A stretch of 64,000 nucleotides of DNA, taken from positions 744,001 to 808,000 of the forward strand of contig JADJEE010000012.1 of NCBI GenBank assembly GCA_016709225.1, given 5' to 3'. A program made the translations under genes and the position numbers. Below are positions 55,726-64,000 of this stretch, piece after piece. A model generated the notes under the pieces. It had not been told where the DNA came from and made no database searches. It saw only the letters and a program-made list of their open reading frames with translations. How positions within the stretch are numbered: the first letter of the stretch is position 1; each line of letters opens with the position of its first letter. This stretch comes from Deltaproteobacteria bacterium (GTDB taxonomy: Bacteria > Myxococcota_A > Polyangia > Nannocystales > Nannocystaceae).

Positions 55726-55774
55726 GCGACGCGCCGTCGGCGGACACGTGCGACGAAACCGGCCCGCTCGCCGA

Positions 55775-57742
55775 TCAACCGCCGGCGCGGAAGCCAATGC
55801 GCGCATGCGTGCCATCGCAGAAGGGCTTGTTGGCCGAGCCACCGCAGCGGCACAGCCGGGCCGACTCGACGCGCGCGATGGTGCGGCCGGTGCCGGCACA
55901 GATCTCCACGGGGCCGGCGATCTCGAGCGGGCCATCGGGCAACGGCGTGACCTCGAGTGCGCCGCCACGCTGGGCCAGCGGTGCCGTGTCGATCGTCGCG
56001 GGCTCGCCAGTCGCGTGGAACGCCGCGCCATTGTGCGAACCGTCGCAGAAGGGCTTGTTCTGCGACGCGCCGCAGCGGCACAGCGTCGCGCGTCGCAAGC
56101 TGCCGCGACCGGCCAGCCGCACGTCGGCGTGCAGGGCATACGGCCCGTTCTCGCGCAGGCGCATGACGTTGACCTCGGGCACCGGCTCCGGCGGACCTCC
56201 GTCCAGGCGCTCGTAGGTGATCGCGCCCGACGGACACGTGTGGGCGATGCCGACCAGCGCCTCGACCGAAGCCTCGTCCGGGTGCAGCCACGGGCCCTGC
56301 ACGTTGGCGAGGAAGACCCGCGGCGCCCCGAGCACGCAGTGCCGCGAGTGGATGCAGCGCTTGGTGTCGAAGCGGATCTCGAGGTGCTTGCCGCGCGCTC
56401 GGTCGACGTCGACCACGGGATCGACCGGCTGCGTCGGTGCGGGCGAGGCCGGGGCGACCACGACCGGTGCGGGCGCGTGGCTCGAGGTCAGCGTGGTCGC
56501 GAGCGTGGCGAGACGATCGCCGATCGTACCGATGCGCTCGGCGACCGGTCGTGCATCGGCGGCCAGCGGCAGCACGTGCTGGTCGAGCCCGCGGGCGATC
56601 GAACGCGACAGCTCGACCAACGACTGCACCGCACCGCGGGGATCGGGCTGCACCGCGAGCGTGCGCGACGTCGCGAAGCTCAGGCCCGCGAAGGTGCCCG
56701 GGTGGTTCGCGGATGCGGGCAGCGACGTCAGCAGCTCACCGATCGGGGTCAGCGCCGACATCGACGCCACCGCGAGGCTGTACAGCGGCCCACGCAGGCC
56801 CGGCGTGGCCCCCACGGGTGACAAGAGCACCTCGAGCGCACGCAGCATGAGCATGTACATCGCGTTGCCGACATCGAGCACCGAGGCCGCCGGCTCGGCG
56901 TCGATCCACACCAGGCCATCGGGCAGCGGTGGGCGACGCATGACGGGATTGCGCGCGACGCGAGCGGCGGGATCGAAGCTCGGATCCTCGGCTTGCATCG
57001 CCGCCAGCTCGTCGCGCATGCGGACGAAGCGACAGTAGTGCGACTCGTGGCCGGCATCATCGGCGCCTTCGCCCTGCGCGACGATCACGTCGATGGCCGC
57101 ATGGGCGCTATCGAGGTCGCGCACCGAAGAGGTGCCGGGGAGGGTCACCGGTGGCGCGCCGAGCTGCAGCGCTGGGTTGCCGCAGAACAGCACCGCCTCG
57201 CCCATCTGCTCGGCGAGCTGATCGAGCCCCGCCCGGATCCCGCGATAGAGGTGACCGACGGTCGCGTAGTCCTCCGCGCTCGGTGTCAGTCGCCCCGGCG
57301 TCATGCCGCGTCGGTACTGCCGTGGCGACGCGAAGCCCTCGCCGTCGGGCAACGCCACACCCTCGGGTCGCTCGAGGAACACGAAGTGATCGAGGGTCGC
57401 GCGTGAGAACGGAGCCAGCGACACCACCACGCCCGCGGGGTGGTAGCCGGGCGACACCGGAAAGTTGGGGCGCAGCAGGTGGGGCGCGACCCCGACCGCG
57501 CTCGCGACGTTGGACACGTTGACGAGATGGACCATCTCCTCCCGCGCGACGTCGACGATCTGCTCACGCCAACGCGACAGCACCGCAGCGTGGGACTCGG
57601 ACACGCGCCCACGCGCCGGTGCGCCGATGCTGAACGCGGCGTACAGGTAGCAACACATCAAGCCGTGCTCGATCTCGGCGGCTTCGCCGAGCAGGTGAGC
57701 GAGCGTCTCGCGGTGCTGGATGTGGATGACGGGCTCGTCCAT
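55775..57742 (-). CDS. Ferritin-like / 4Fe-4S / double CDGSH iron-sulfur fusion protein
   Basis: 655 residues with four recognisable parts. (1) About 1-330, ferritin-like VioB/iminophenylpyruvate-dimer-synthase type domain (HLLGEAAEIEHGLMCCYLYAAFSI ... REEMVHLVNVSNVASAVG) with carboxylate/His diiron ligands. (2) A helical middle. (3) About 450-520, divergent mono-cluster 4Fe-4S domain (IRFDTKRCIHSRHC ... AHTCPSGAI). (4) Two CDGSH motifs near the C-terminus (CRCGASQNKPFCDGSH and CRCGGSANKPFCDGTH), each a 2Fe-2S site with three Cys and one His. It may pass electrons from the clusters to the diiron site. The substrate is unknown. A 7-base inverted repeat lies just before ATG 57742. Confidence 0.88.
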   Translation of the reverse strand: MDEPVIHIQHRETLAHLLGEAAEIEHGLMCCYLYAAFSIGAPARGRVSESHAAVLSRWREQIVDVAREEMVHLVNVSNVASAVGVAPHLLRPNFPVSPGYHPAGVVVSLAPFSRATLDHFVFLERPEGVALPDGEGFASPRQYRRGMTPGRLTPSAEDYATVGHLYRGIRAGLDQLAEQMGEAVLFCGNPALQLGAPPVTLPGTSSVRDLDSAHAAIDVIVAQGEGADDAGHESHYCRFVRMRDELAAMQAEDPSFDPAARVARNPVMRRPPLPDGLVWIDAEPAASVLDVGNAMYMLMLRALEVLLSPVGATPGLRGPLYSLAVASMSALTPIGELLTSLPASANHPGTFAGLSFATSRTLAVQPDPRGAVQSLVELSRSIARGLDQHVLPLAADARPVAERIGTIGDRLATLATTLTSSHAPAPVVVAPASPAPTQPVDPVVDVDRARGKHLEIRFDTKRCIHSRHCVLGAPRVFLANVQGPWLHPDEASVEALVGIAHTCPSGAITYERLDGGPPEPVPEVNVMRLRENGPYALHADVRLAGRGSLRRATLCRCGASQNKPFCDGSHNGAAFHATGEPATIDTAPLAQRGGALEVTPLPDGPLEIAGPVEICAGTGRTIARVESARLCRCGGSANKPFCDGTHARIGFRAGG

Positions 57743-57750
57743 GGCAGCTC

Positions 57751-57769
57751 GGGAGTCTGCCGGACTCCC
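57751..57769. promoter_or_regulatory. Inverted repeat before the iron-sulfur fusion gene
   Basis: GGGAGTC-N5-GACTCCC, perfect 7-base arms, lies 9-27 bases upstream of ATG 57742. It could be a repressor site or a 5'-UTR hairpin. No clear -10 is seen nearby. Confidence 0.45.
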
Positions 57770-57800
57770 AGCGCCGCCGCACCCCGCCCATCGGGCTGCG

Positions 57801-59150
57801 CTAGCCGGGCGGGTTGGCGACCAGCCCCAGCCCGCTACCGGTCATGTCCGAGTAGGTGTACGGATCGACGAGCCCCTCCACGACCACGCTGCTGCCGTCG
57901 CTGGGGTCGACCCGGTAGGCCCGCGCGGCGCCGCGATCGACCACCCACACCATGCCGGCCGCGTCGACGCTGACGCCGACCGGCTCCTGGCAGTCGGGCA
58001 GCGCGATGGCACCGTCGACGAGCACATCCGCGACGGTGTCGTAGCGCATCAGGCCGCAGGGGTTGTTGCCGGCGACCCACGCGGAGCCATCCCGATCGAT
58101 CGCCAGGCCGCGCAGCCGCGTCGGTCCACCTTCGGTGTCGCCCTCGTCGATCCAGCTGCCGGCCTCGCGGTCGAACTTCCACAGCTTGCCCGACCAGCCC
58201 GCCACCCACGGCGTGCCGTCGCCGTCGAGCGCGATGCCATACATCACGTGATCGACGGGGTTGTCCCAGCGATCGACCGCGAGCGTCTCGGCGTCGACGC
58301 GGAACATGCTGCCGCTGGTGCCGAGCGCCCAGAGGTTGCCGTCGACATCCGCGGCGCCGCCGTAGGGCCCGTGCCCCCAGTTGTCGGGCCAGTCCTCGAT
58401 CACGACCTCGCCGAGCGTCGTGCCGAGATCGCCATCGAGCTTGCGGATCGTCGCCGAGCTCGCGGGCTGGTTGCGCCAGCTGATCCACAGCTGCTCGCCG
58501 ACGGTGTCGCAGGTCGCAGGGTCGATGCTGCCGCGGGTCCACGCGGTCGCCCGCGGGCCGCCCTGGCTGCCCGCGACGCCGGGATCGAAGCCGGTGTCGT
58601 GGTGCCACAGCACGCACTCGTCCTCGCCCCACGGCAGCACGTCGTCCCACGCACGCGAGGTGCGGATCTCACCGTCGCCGTCGCCATCGACGCAGCGCTC
58701 GATGGTGCCGGCGAGCTTCGTCACCGTGCCGCGGCGATTGCTCACCGCGACGTCGCCGCTCAGGCTCACCGCCGTGCGCGAGGGATCGCTGCCGTCGGGG
58801 CCGGTGCGGTAGCGGGCCAGCTCGGTCGCGGTCGCGGTGTCGATCTTCGAGACCGTGCCCTGCGAGCTGTTGGCGATCCAGATGATGCTGAAGCTGTTGC
58901 CGACCTCGCCGTCGCCGCAATCGACGGTGCCCGTGGGGCTGCCGACATCGAACACGATGGTGTGGCCGTCGTCCTCGCTGCCGTCGGCCCCGTCGTCGCC
59001 GCCGTCGTCGCGTCCGGTGCCGCTACCCGAGTCGTCGCGGCCGACGACGATGCCGCTGCTACCGGATTCGTCACTCGCCTCGATGGCCTGCCCCTGGCAG
59101 GCGAGCGAGCAGGACAACGACACCAGGATTGCGGAGCGATGGCGCGACAT
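57801..59150 (-). CDS. Beta-propeller (NHL/SMP-30-like) lipoprotein
   Basis: 449 residues. The signal ends VSLSCSLAC (lipid Cys18), followed by an acidic Gly/Ser/Asp spacer. The rest consists of repeated strand units of the type 'GAADVDGNLWALGTSGSMFRVDAETLAV', 'GIALDGDGTPWVAGWSGKLWKFDREAG', 'GLAIDRDGSAWVAGNNPCGLMRYDT' and 'GVSVDAAGMVWVVDRGAARAYRVDPSDG'. These are typical of six- or seven-bladed propellers of the NHL/SMP-30/virginiamycin-B-lyase type. Metal-binding or catalytic residues cannot be assigned. It is surface or periplasmic and of unknown function. ATG 59150 begins the signal, and no clear -10 is seen upstream. Confidence 0.8.
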   Translation of the reverse strand: MSRHRSAILVSLSCSLACQGQAIEASDESGSSGIVVGRDDSGSGTGRDDGGDDGADGSEDDGHTIVFDVGSPTGTVDCGDGEVGNSFSIIWIANSSQGTVSKIDTATATELARYRTGPDGSDPSRTAVSLSGDVAVSNRRGTVTKLAGTIERCVDGDGDGEIRTSRAWDDVLPWGEDECVLWHHDTGFDPGVAGSQGGPRATAWTRGSIDPATCDTVGEQLWISWRNQPASSATIRKLDGDLGTTLGEVVIEDWPDNWGHGPYGGAADVDGNLWALGTSGSMFRVDAETLAVDRWDNPVDHVMYGIALDGDGTPWVAGWSGKLWKFDREAGSWIDEGDTEGGPTRLRGLAIDRDGSAWVAGNNPCGLMRYDTVADVLVDGAIALPDCQEPVGVSVDAAGMVWVVDRGAARAYRVDPSDGSSVVVEGLVDPYTYSDMTGSGLGLVANPPG

Positions 59151-59300
59151 GACCCGTCACTTGTCGGCGAGTCGCTCGCGATCCTGTGATCCCGCGGGCG
59201 CGCGGGTGTGGGCCCACGGCCCGCATCGGGTCGCCACGGCTCGACCCGATGCCGCATCGATCGCCGCTGCGGCCGCGACGCGGCCCCAAGTCCACCGTGA

Positions 59301-59306
59301 TAGCCT
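59301..59306 (+). promoter_or_regulatory. Extended -10 (TGa-TAGCCT) of lipoprotein gene
   Basis: It ends 6 bases before ATG 59313, again with a TGn immediately upstream. Confidence 0.55.
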
Positions 59307-59312
59307 CGCGCA

Positions 59313-60335
59313 ATGGCATGCGCCCGCCGACGCGCGTACGGCATCGCGCTCGAGGTCCTCGCTTCGCTGTCGATCGCCTGCGGGCCGCGCTACGTCGCGA
59401 ACGGTCAGCCCGAGCCCGCGCCCGCCCTCGACGACGACGACGCATCGGCGTCGGCGAGCACGCCCGAGCACACCGCCGACCCCCAGGCCGGCTGTCGGAT
59501 CGACCCCGAGTGCGGCCTCCCCGAGGATCCACGGATCTTCGCGGTCTGTGAGGCCGGCACGTGCGAGCGGTGGGACACCGCGCAGATGTGGTCATGGGCG
59601 ACCAGCGTCGCCCCCGAGCTTTCGTCCCTGCGCGAGGCAGGAGCCCTCGCGAACGTGCCGTGGATCCCGGCAAGCGGCACGGTGCGGGTGTTCGTCGACG
59701 CCCGGCAGCTGATCTGGTCGAACAAGGCCCGCTGCGTGCCGATCGATCTCGCGTGGATCGACGGCGCGCTGGTCGGCGAGATCCCCGAGGTGCTCGGCAC
59801 CAAACCCGGAGCGAAGAACGCGTGGTTCTACACGCTGCGCCTGCACGACGGCGTGGACGTGCTCGGTCCGGGCCGCACCACGTCCGGCCCCGACGGCGAC
59901 GGCGCGGAGGCGATCGGCGGCTTGCAGTCGTTCGGGCTGCACCTGCGCGCGACCGACGACGCCCTGCGCTACACCGGCACGCACTTCGCCACCGAGGTCG
60001 CGTGCGGCAGCGCGAGGATCGAACGGCCTGGTTGCGAGCCGGTGGCCTGCGAGGGCTGCAGCGAGCTCGCGCTACGCAAGCGCCCGCTCGATCGCGGCGT
60101 CGCGACCGGCCCCGTGGCTGGCACGATCACGCGCTCCGGCGGCGCGTGCGAGCCGTGCCCCGCGGACACCTTCGGCCCGCTGCTGCATCGCCTCGACGCC
60201 GCCGTCACCGGTCGCATCTTCATCGACGACGCGGGCGACGACGCGGGTCCGGTGTTCCACCGCCGCGTGCAGACCTGCACCGTCGAGCTGAAGCAACGCT
60301 CCCGCCGCCTCGCCCGCGCTCGCCGACCGCTGTGA
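59313..60335 (+). CDS. Putative Cys-rich lipoprotein, unknown family
   Basis: 340 residues. The signal ends LASLSIACG (lipid Cys23), followed by an acidic Asp/Ser/Pro spacer. A Cys-containing module (GCRIDPECGLPEDPRIFAVCEAGTCERW) resembles short EGF-like or 'DEC-x-CxxGxC' cassettes of Myxococcota surface proteins. A beta-rich domain follows with 'VRVFVDARQLIWSN', 'WFYTLRLHDGVDVLGPG' and 'GLHLRATDDALRYTG'. The C-terminus has another Cys group (CGSARIERPGCEPVACEGCSELALR, GGACEPCPADTFG). I do not recognise the family. It is secreted. Confidence 0.72.
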   Translation: MACARRRAYGIALEVLASLSIACGPRYVANGQPEPAPALDDDDASASASTPEHTADPQAGCRIDPECGLPEDPRIFAVCEAGTCERWDTAQMWSWATSVAPELSSLREAGALANVPWIPASGTVRVFVDARQLIWSNKARCVPIDLAWIDGALVGEIPEVLGTKPGAKNAWFYTLRLHDGVDVLGPGRTTSGPDGDGAEAIGGLQSFGLHLRATDDALRYTGTHFATEVACGSARIERPGCEPVACEGCSELALRKRPLDRGVATGPVAGTITRSGGACEPCPADTFGPLLHRLDAAVTGRIFIDDAGDDAGPVFHRRVQTCTVELKQRSRRLARARRPL

Positions 60336-60338
60336 TCG

Positions 60339-60389
60339 CACCGACGTCGCGACGCGAGCCCGCGGCCCGCCGCGTCGCGGCAGTCGGTG
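60339..60389. terminator. Long imperfect hairpin between convergent genes
   Basis: The arms CACCGAC-gt-CGCGACGCG and CGCGTCGCG-gca-GTCGGTG pair over 16 bases with one small internal loop and a 14-base loop. It lies 4 bases after the lipoprotein stop and 33 bases before the end of the convergent caspase-like gene. Confidence 0.55.
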
Positions 60390-60422
60390 TCGACGCGCTC
60401 CACATCGTGCCAGGCAACCGCC

Positions 60423-61037
60423 CTACCGCTTGCCCTGGTTCAGCCAACCGCTCCATCGCGCCACCCGCTGGCCGCCGGGCAGGTACACGCGGGTGGCCTG
60501 CGGTGGGGACGTGCCCCGCAACACGTGCTTCAGCAGCGCGACGCTCTGGCTGCCGATCCCCGACGACGTCGTGCCCTCGACGCCCACCGTGGTGATCCGC
60601 GCGTCCTCGGAGAGTTCCTGCACCCAGCGGTCCGCGTGGTCGTACTGCGCCGTTTCGTATTGGTTCGATCCCGCCGAGTGGCAGGCGTGGATCACCGCGA
60701 CGCCGCCGGCGGTGAGCATGTTGCGGAACCACGCGCAGACGGCCGGCCAGGCCATGTTGCTGTAGCCGCGGGCGATCTGCGGACTGAGGTTCCGAGCCTG
60801 CAATGGCGCCCCGCCGAACACCAACGGTCCATCCCAGCCGCCGTGCGCGAGGCAGACGATGACGTCGACCCGCGTCATCAAGTTGGGGTAGGCGTCGATC
60901 CATGGCTGCGGATCCTTGCGCGCATCGCCGACGTCGAAGGTCTGGCAACTGAACTTCTCGGCCTGGAGGTAACGAACCACAGCGTCGCACGAGCCCTTGA
61001 AGTCGGGACCAGCGTGGAAGACAAACGCGCGTCGCAT
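60423..61037 (-). CDS. Caspase-like (clan CD) cysteine-peptidase-fold protein
   Basis: 204 residues, one domain. The sequence alternates strands and helices, with a probable catalytic dyad His65 in 'VCLAHGGWDGPLVF' and Cys119 in 'AVIHACHSAGS'. This matches the H-G ... (A/H)C-x-S pattern of caspase-fold proteins (metacaspases, CHAT, C11/C14-like). No signal peptide or added domain is seen, so it is probably cytoplasmic. Substrate specificity cannot be told. It is encoded alone, convergent with a lipoprotein gene. CATCTA ends 6 bases before ATG 61037, a weak -10. Confidence 0.68.
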   Translation of the reverse strand: MRRAFVFHAGPDFKGSCDAVVRYLQAEKFSCQTFDVGDARKDPQPWIDAYPNLMTRVDVIVCLAHGGWDGPLVFGGAPLQARNLSPQIARGYSNMAWPAVCAWFRNMLTAGGVAVIHACHSAGSNQYETAQYDHADRWVQELSEDARITTVGVEGTTSSGIGSQSVALLKHVLRGTSPPQATRVYLPGGQRVARWSGWLNQGKR

Positions 61038-61160
61038 GGCGACTAGATGCCGCGGGCACGCGAGGGGTTCACGGCGCGCGCGGTCGCAGCGACGACGGCG
61101 GCATGACGAGGTCCGAAACGCTGTTTGCTCTCGCGAGCGAGGGGAACCACCGCGGCGTGA

Positions 61161-62690
61161 TCACGCGCCGCAGACATCGTCGGGGCATGGGGTCCCCAGC
61201 AGCTCCCACACGTACGACGTCAGCGTCACCGGTCCGCCGTACAGGCCGGTGCCGCCGGCCGCGAAGCCGCGGCTGGTCTCGTTGACGGCGGGTGAGTTGC
61301 CCGGCGGCGGATCGTTGGGCTCGGCGAAGACCTCGGCGATCCGACGCTCGCACGGCCACGGCCACAGCGGCTCGTCGGTGGGCTGATCGAACCCGGCCTC
61401 GCCCCAGTGCGTGCCGGAGATCCCCCACCGCGTGCGCAGGTCGGCGCCCGGTGTGTTCGACACGACATCGGGTCCGGTGGGATCGATCACCGATTGCGGC
61501 GCGTCGCCATCGTCGAGCAGGAACGGCTCGCCCGCGAAGCCGCCGACCGTGACGTGCGACGCCGTGTTGGCGCGAACGCCGGTCGCACCGTCGGAGACGC
61601 CCCACACCACCGCGTGATCGACGACGTTGCCCTGGCCCCACTCGACCCCGAAGATCCCGGCGTGATCGACGGCCTCGCCGATCACCATCACGCCCTGGAA
61701 CCGGATGTTGCTCCCCACCTTCGCGATGTAGAAGCCGCCGTACTTGCCCTCGCCGCCGGTCTGTGGCGCGTGGCCGTCGATCGCGATCACGTTCTGGTAG
61801 AGGTGATCGCGGACGGAGTCGTCGGCGTTGTTGCCATAGGTGTTGAAGGTGGATTTCGGCAGCGGCGAGCTGGTGTAGTCCATGCGCCCGACCACCCGGC
61901 GCCAGATGTTTCGCTGGGTCGAGGCGTCGGGCCCGCCCTGGACGAAGCATGCCCGGCACGATCCGACGCCGGCGACGTCCTCGACGAGGTTGTCGTTGCC
62001 CCACAGCTGCAGCAGTCCGCCCTGCTCGCCGGACTCACCGGCGCGGCGGAAGATGCTCCGCGTCAGGCGGCTGTGATCGCCGGCGATGGTCCCGACGAAC
62101 TCGTCGCCATCACCGGCATCGAACACGAACCCGTCGACGTGCACGCGATCGCCGATGAACAACAGATCGCTGCCACCGACGATGCGCACCGCCAGCGGGT
62201 GCCGGGCCGCGATCGTGGTGAAGCCGTCGGTGCCGGCCGGCACGTCGACGATGGCGTTCTGCGGTCCCGCGTACTCGCCGTCGTCGACGAGCAGCACGTC
62301 GCCGGGCGCGAGCTGGGCGATGCCGTGCGCGAGTGTCTTCCACGGCGCGGCTTCCGAGCCGTCGCCGGTGTCGTCGTCTCCGGTCGGCGCGACGTGGAAG
62401 GTCGGGGCGAGCGGGAGCGCGACGTCGCAATCGGAGGGGGGCACGGGTGGATCGTCGCCGCCGGTGGTCGGATCTGCGCCGTCGGTCGCTGCGGCGGAAT
62501 CGGACGATGCCCCGCCCGAGCTGGTCGCCGGCGACTCGCTCGTCGGGTTCGGTCGGCCGTCGTCGCCGTCGCTCGCCGCGAGCGACGGGTCGTTCGTGTC
62601 GCTCGCGTCGGCGTCGGCGGGGGACGTCGAGGTGCACGCGATCGCGCACGCGAGGGTGCAGAGGCTCGGAGCCAGGACAGTGCGGGCCAT
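61161..62690 (-). CDS. Right-handed parallel beta-helix lipoprotein
   Basis: 509 residues. The signal ends TLACAIAC (lipid Cys19), followed by a Ser/Thr/Asp/Gly/Pro spacer to about residue 90. The rest is a beta-helix. It begins with the common cap 'FHVAPTGDDDTGDGSEAAPWKTLAHGIAQLAPGDVLLVDDGEY' and continues with short repeats such as 'VRIVGGSDLLFIGDRVHVDGFVF', 'LLQLWGNDNLVEDVAGVGS' and 'NTASHVTVGGFAGEPFLL'. Such folds occur in pectate, chondroitin and alginate lyases (PL6/PL1) and in DUF1565 proteins. The catalytic residues cannot be assigned, so a polysaccharide-binding or degrading role is only a guess. Confidence 0.82.
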   Translation of the reverse strand: MARTVLAPSLCTLACAIACTSTSPADADASDTNDPSLAASDGDDGRPNPTSESPATSSGGASSDSAAATDGADPTTGGDDPPVPPSDCDVALPLAPTFHVAPTGDDDTGDGSEAAPWKTLAHGIAQLAPGDVLLVDDGEYAGPQNAIVDVPAGTDGFTTIAARHPLAVRIVGGSDLLFIGDRVHVDGFVFDAGDGDEFVGTIAGDHSRLTRSIFRRAGESGEQGGLLQLWGNDNLVEDVAGVGSCRACFVQGGPDASTQRNIWRRVVGRMDYTSSPLPKSTFNTYGNNADDSVRDHLYQNVIAIDGHAPQTGGEGKYGGFYIAKVGSNIRFQGVMVIGEAVDHAGIFGVEWGQGNVVDHAVVWGVSDGATGVRANTASHVTVGGFAGEPFLLDDGDAPQSVIDPTGPDVVSNTPGADLRTRWGISGTHWGEAGFDQPTDEPLWPWPCERRIAEVFAEPNDPPPGNSPAVNETSRGFAAGGTGLYGGPVTLTSYVWELLGTPCPDDVCGA

Positions 62691-62887
62691 GTTCCGGCCT
62701 TGGTGGCCGGCACCCCTCGGTTCCGTGCCGATCGCCGCGCTCGCCCTGCGACGGCGTCGCGCGGCCGCAGGCAGCGTCGATCCTCGTGGGCTGCTCTAGC
62801 GTCGTTGCGCAGGCGAGCGGCCGCGTCGAAGGGACCCATGGGGATGTCGCCGAGCGCGACCGCCTCGTCACGCGACCAAGGCGAGGC

Positions 62888-62893
62888 TACCTT
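62888..62893 (+). promoter_or_regulatory. Putative -10 (TACCTT) of propeller lipoprotein gene
   Basis: It ends 6 bases before ATG 62900. The 209-base gap from the divergent beta-helix gene holds no other clear element. Confidence 0.45.
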
Positions 62894-62899
62894 GGCCGC

Positions 62900-64000
62900 A
62901 TGCCACGCCGCCCTCCATGGCTCGCGTTCGCGCTGCTCGCCTGCCGCCCGAGCGAGGACACGAAGCCGACCTCGCCGCCCTCCCGCGACGCACCGGATCG
63001 CGGCGAGGTCGAGGCGTTGTGGCTCGGCGCACGCGTGCCCACGCACCCCGACGGCATCGTTGCGATCGCCGTGCAGGACGACGCCGTGATCGCAGCGACC
63101 GAGGCCCCGCTGGTGATCGAGGGGCGCACGATCGGCGCGGTCGATCCCGGCGTGCGCGTGTGGCGTGCCGACGGCCGCCTGCTTGCGCAGTTCGGCGACA
63201 CCCACGTGGTCGCGATCGCCCCGGTGCCGAACGATCGCGTGGCGACGGCGGACGTGAACGGCCGCGTGCGCGTGGCGACGCTCGACGGCGGCAACCCGAT
63301 CGAGCTCGGCGGTGGCGCGCGCGTCGTGGCGCTGGGCTGGATCGCAGCGCGCGAGCGACTGGCGGTCGTGCGTGGCGACGGACAGATCGCCCTGGTCGAG
63401 CTGGCCCCGAACGCGGCACCGCAGGTCGTCGGTGCGCTCGGGCGCGAGATCACGTCGGCGGCGATCGGTGCCACGCGGGTGGTGATCGGTGGCAAGGACG
63501 GCAGCGTGGTCGCGCTCGACCTCGACACCCCGGCTGCCGCGCTGCGCCACCACGCGACGGCGGGGCGCGCCATCACGGCGATCGCGATCGCGGCCGACGG
63601 GCGCGGCTTCGCGGCCGGCGACATGGAAGGCGAGATCTTCGTCGGGCGCATCGGTGAGGCCACGCGATCGATCGCCGGCAGCAACGGCTGGCCGGTGCGC
63701 GCGCTCGCGATGATGCCGAGCGGCGACGTGGTGGTGTCGACCTCGACCCAGGGCTGGTACCTGCAGGTCCACGATCCCAGCGGCCACGTCGCGATGCTCC
63801 CCGCCGACGACGGCCCCTACGACGCGATGGTCGTCGACGGCACCCGGCTCGTCACCGGCAGTGCCGGCGGTGTCGTGTCGGCGTTCGACGTCGCTGGCAA
63901 GCGCGAGCTGCTCGCGGGCGCCCGCAATGTGTCCGCGCCGCGTGCGATGGGCTTCGATGCCGCGGCCACGTCGCTGGTCACCTACGCGCGCCCCCAGCCG
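62900..64000 (+). CDS. WD40-like beta-propeller lipoprotein, 3' truncated
   Basis: 367 codons are in the window, with the frame open to the last base. The signal ends WLAFALLAC (lipid Cys15). After a short spacer come repeats of about 40 residues with the WD40-like pattern 'GDTHVVAIAPVPNDRVATADVNGRVRVATLDGG', 'REITSAAIGATRVVIGGKDGSVVALDLDT', 'RAITAIAIAADGRGFAAGDMEGEIFVGRIG', 'RALAMMPSGDVVVSTSTQGWYLQVHDPSG' and 'DAMVVDGTRLVTGSAGGVVSAFDVAGK'. At least six blades are visible, and the end is outside. It is a protein-interaction propeller in the envelope. The partner is unknown. Confidence 0.82.
   Translation, partial: MPRRPPWLAFALLACRPSEDTKPTSPPSRDAPDRGEVEALWLGARVPTHPDGIVAIAVQDDAVIAATEAPLVIEGRTIGAVDPGVRVWRADGRLLAQFGDTHVVAIAPVPNDRVATADVNGRVRVATLDGGNPIELGGGARVVALGWIAARERLAVVRGDGQIALVELAPNAAPQVVGALGREITSAAIGATRVVIGGKDGSVVALDLDTPAAALRHHATAGRAITAIAIAADGRGFAAGDMEGEIFVGRIGEATRSIAGSNGWPVRALAMMPSGDVVVSTSTQGWYLQVHDPSGHVAMLPADDGPYDAMVVDGTRLVTGSAGGVVSAFDVAGKRELLAGARNVSAPRAMGFDAAATSLVTYARPQP

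Overview
The window reads as chromosomal DNA of a very GC-rich, gene-dense, predatory-type bacterium of the Myxococcota, most likely Nannocystales. The evidence is several Hanks-type serine/threonine kinases fused to tetratricopeptide (TPR) repeats, many ECF sigma factors, and about a dozen secreted lipoproteins whose lipobox cysteine is followed by long Ser/Thr/Gly/Asp-rich spacers. This assignment rests on gene style only. I see no rRNA, tRNA, insertion sequence, phage or CRISPR array, and no gene-free stretch longer than 300 bases.

Layout. 1-7000: the end of a molybdopterin oxidoreductase, a voltage-gated potassium channel, a pseudokinase-TPR gene interrupted by an in-frame TAG with a coupled lipoprotein gene, a lamin-tail lipoprotein and an FHA-LuxR regulator. 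7000-21000: a POT-family peptide transporter, then a signalling block with an intact kinase-TPR, a convergent non-RD kinase-TPR, a divergent ECF sigma factor, HEAT-repeat, Ala/Lys-rich and discoidin-like lipoproteins, and a zinc-finger/kinase/TPR gene broken by a frameshift. 20800-26000: a lipoprotein, an esterase, gapA and a PIN-PhoH ATPase. 26000-33000: a repeat lipoprotein, then ECF sigma factor, TPR membrane protein (probable anti-sigma), outer-membrane-type protein and another lipoprotein. 33000-41400: a zincin protease divergent from an alginate-lyase-like lipoprotein, a membrane-spanning DUF1566-like protein, uridine kinase with a DUF1279 protein, a methyltransferase and an M15-like lipoprotein. 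41400-49100: an ECF sigma factor, a TetR repressor with matching operators, a YgiQ-type radical SAM protein, an SPFH protein, another ECF sigma factor and an M49-type metallopeptidase. 49300-55700: a Wzc-type tyrosine kinase/co-polymerase, a Wzy/ligase-TPR protein, a PL7 alginate lyase and a VOC protein. 55700-64000: a ferritin-like/4Fe-4S/double-CDGSH fusion, beta-propeller and beta-helix lipoproteins and a caspase-like protein.

Two themes link the genes. The first is phospho-signalling: four TPR kinases, an FHA-LuxR regulator that could read phosphothreonine, and four ECF sigma factors. The second is the cell surface: exopolysaccharide assembly beside a polysaccharide lyase, a second lyase-like protein, proteases and many lipoproteins.

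A recurring regulatory feature is a -10-like hexamer, often with an upstream TGn, placed 6-9 bases before the start codon. About eighteen genes show it, which implies widespread leaderless transcription. gapA and the tetR gene instead have ordinary -35/-10 promoters with a 5' leader.
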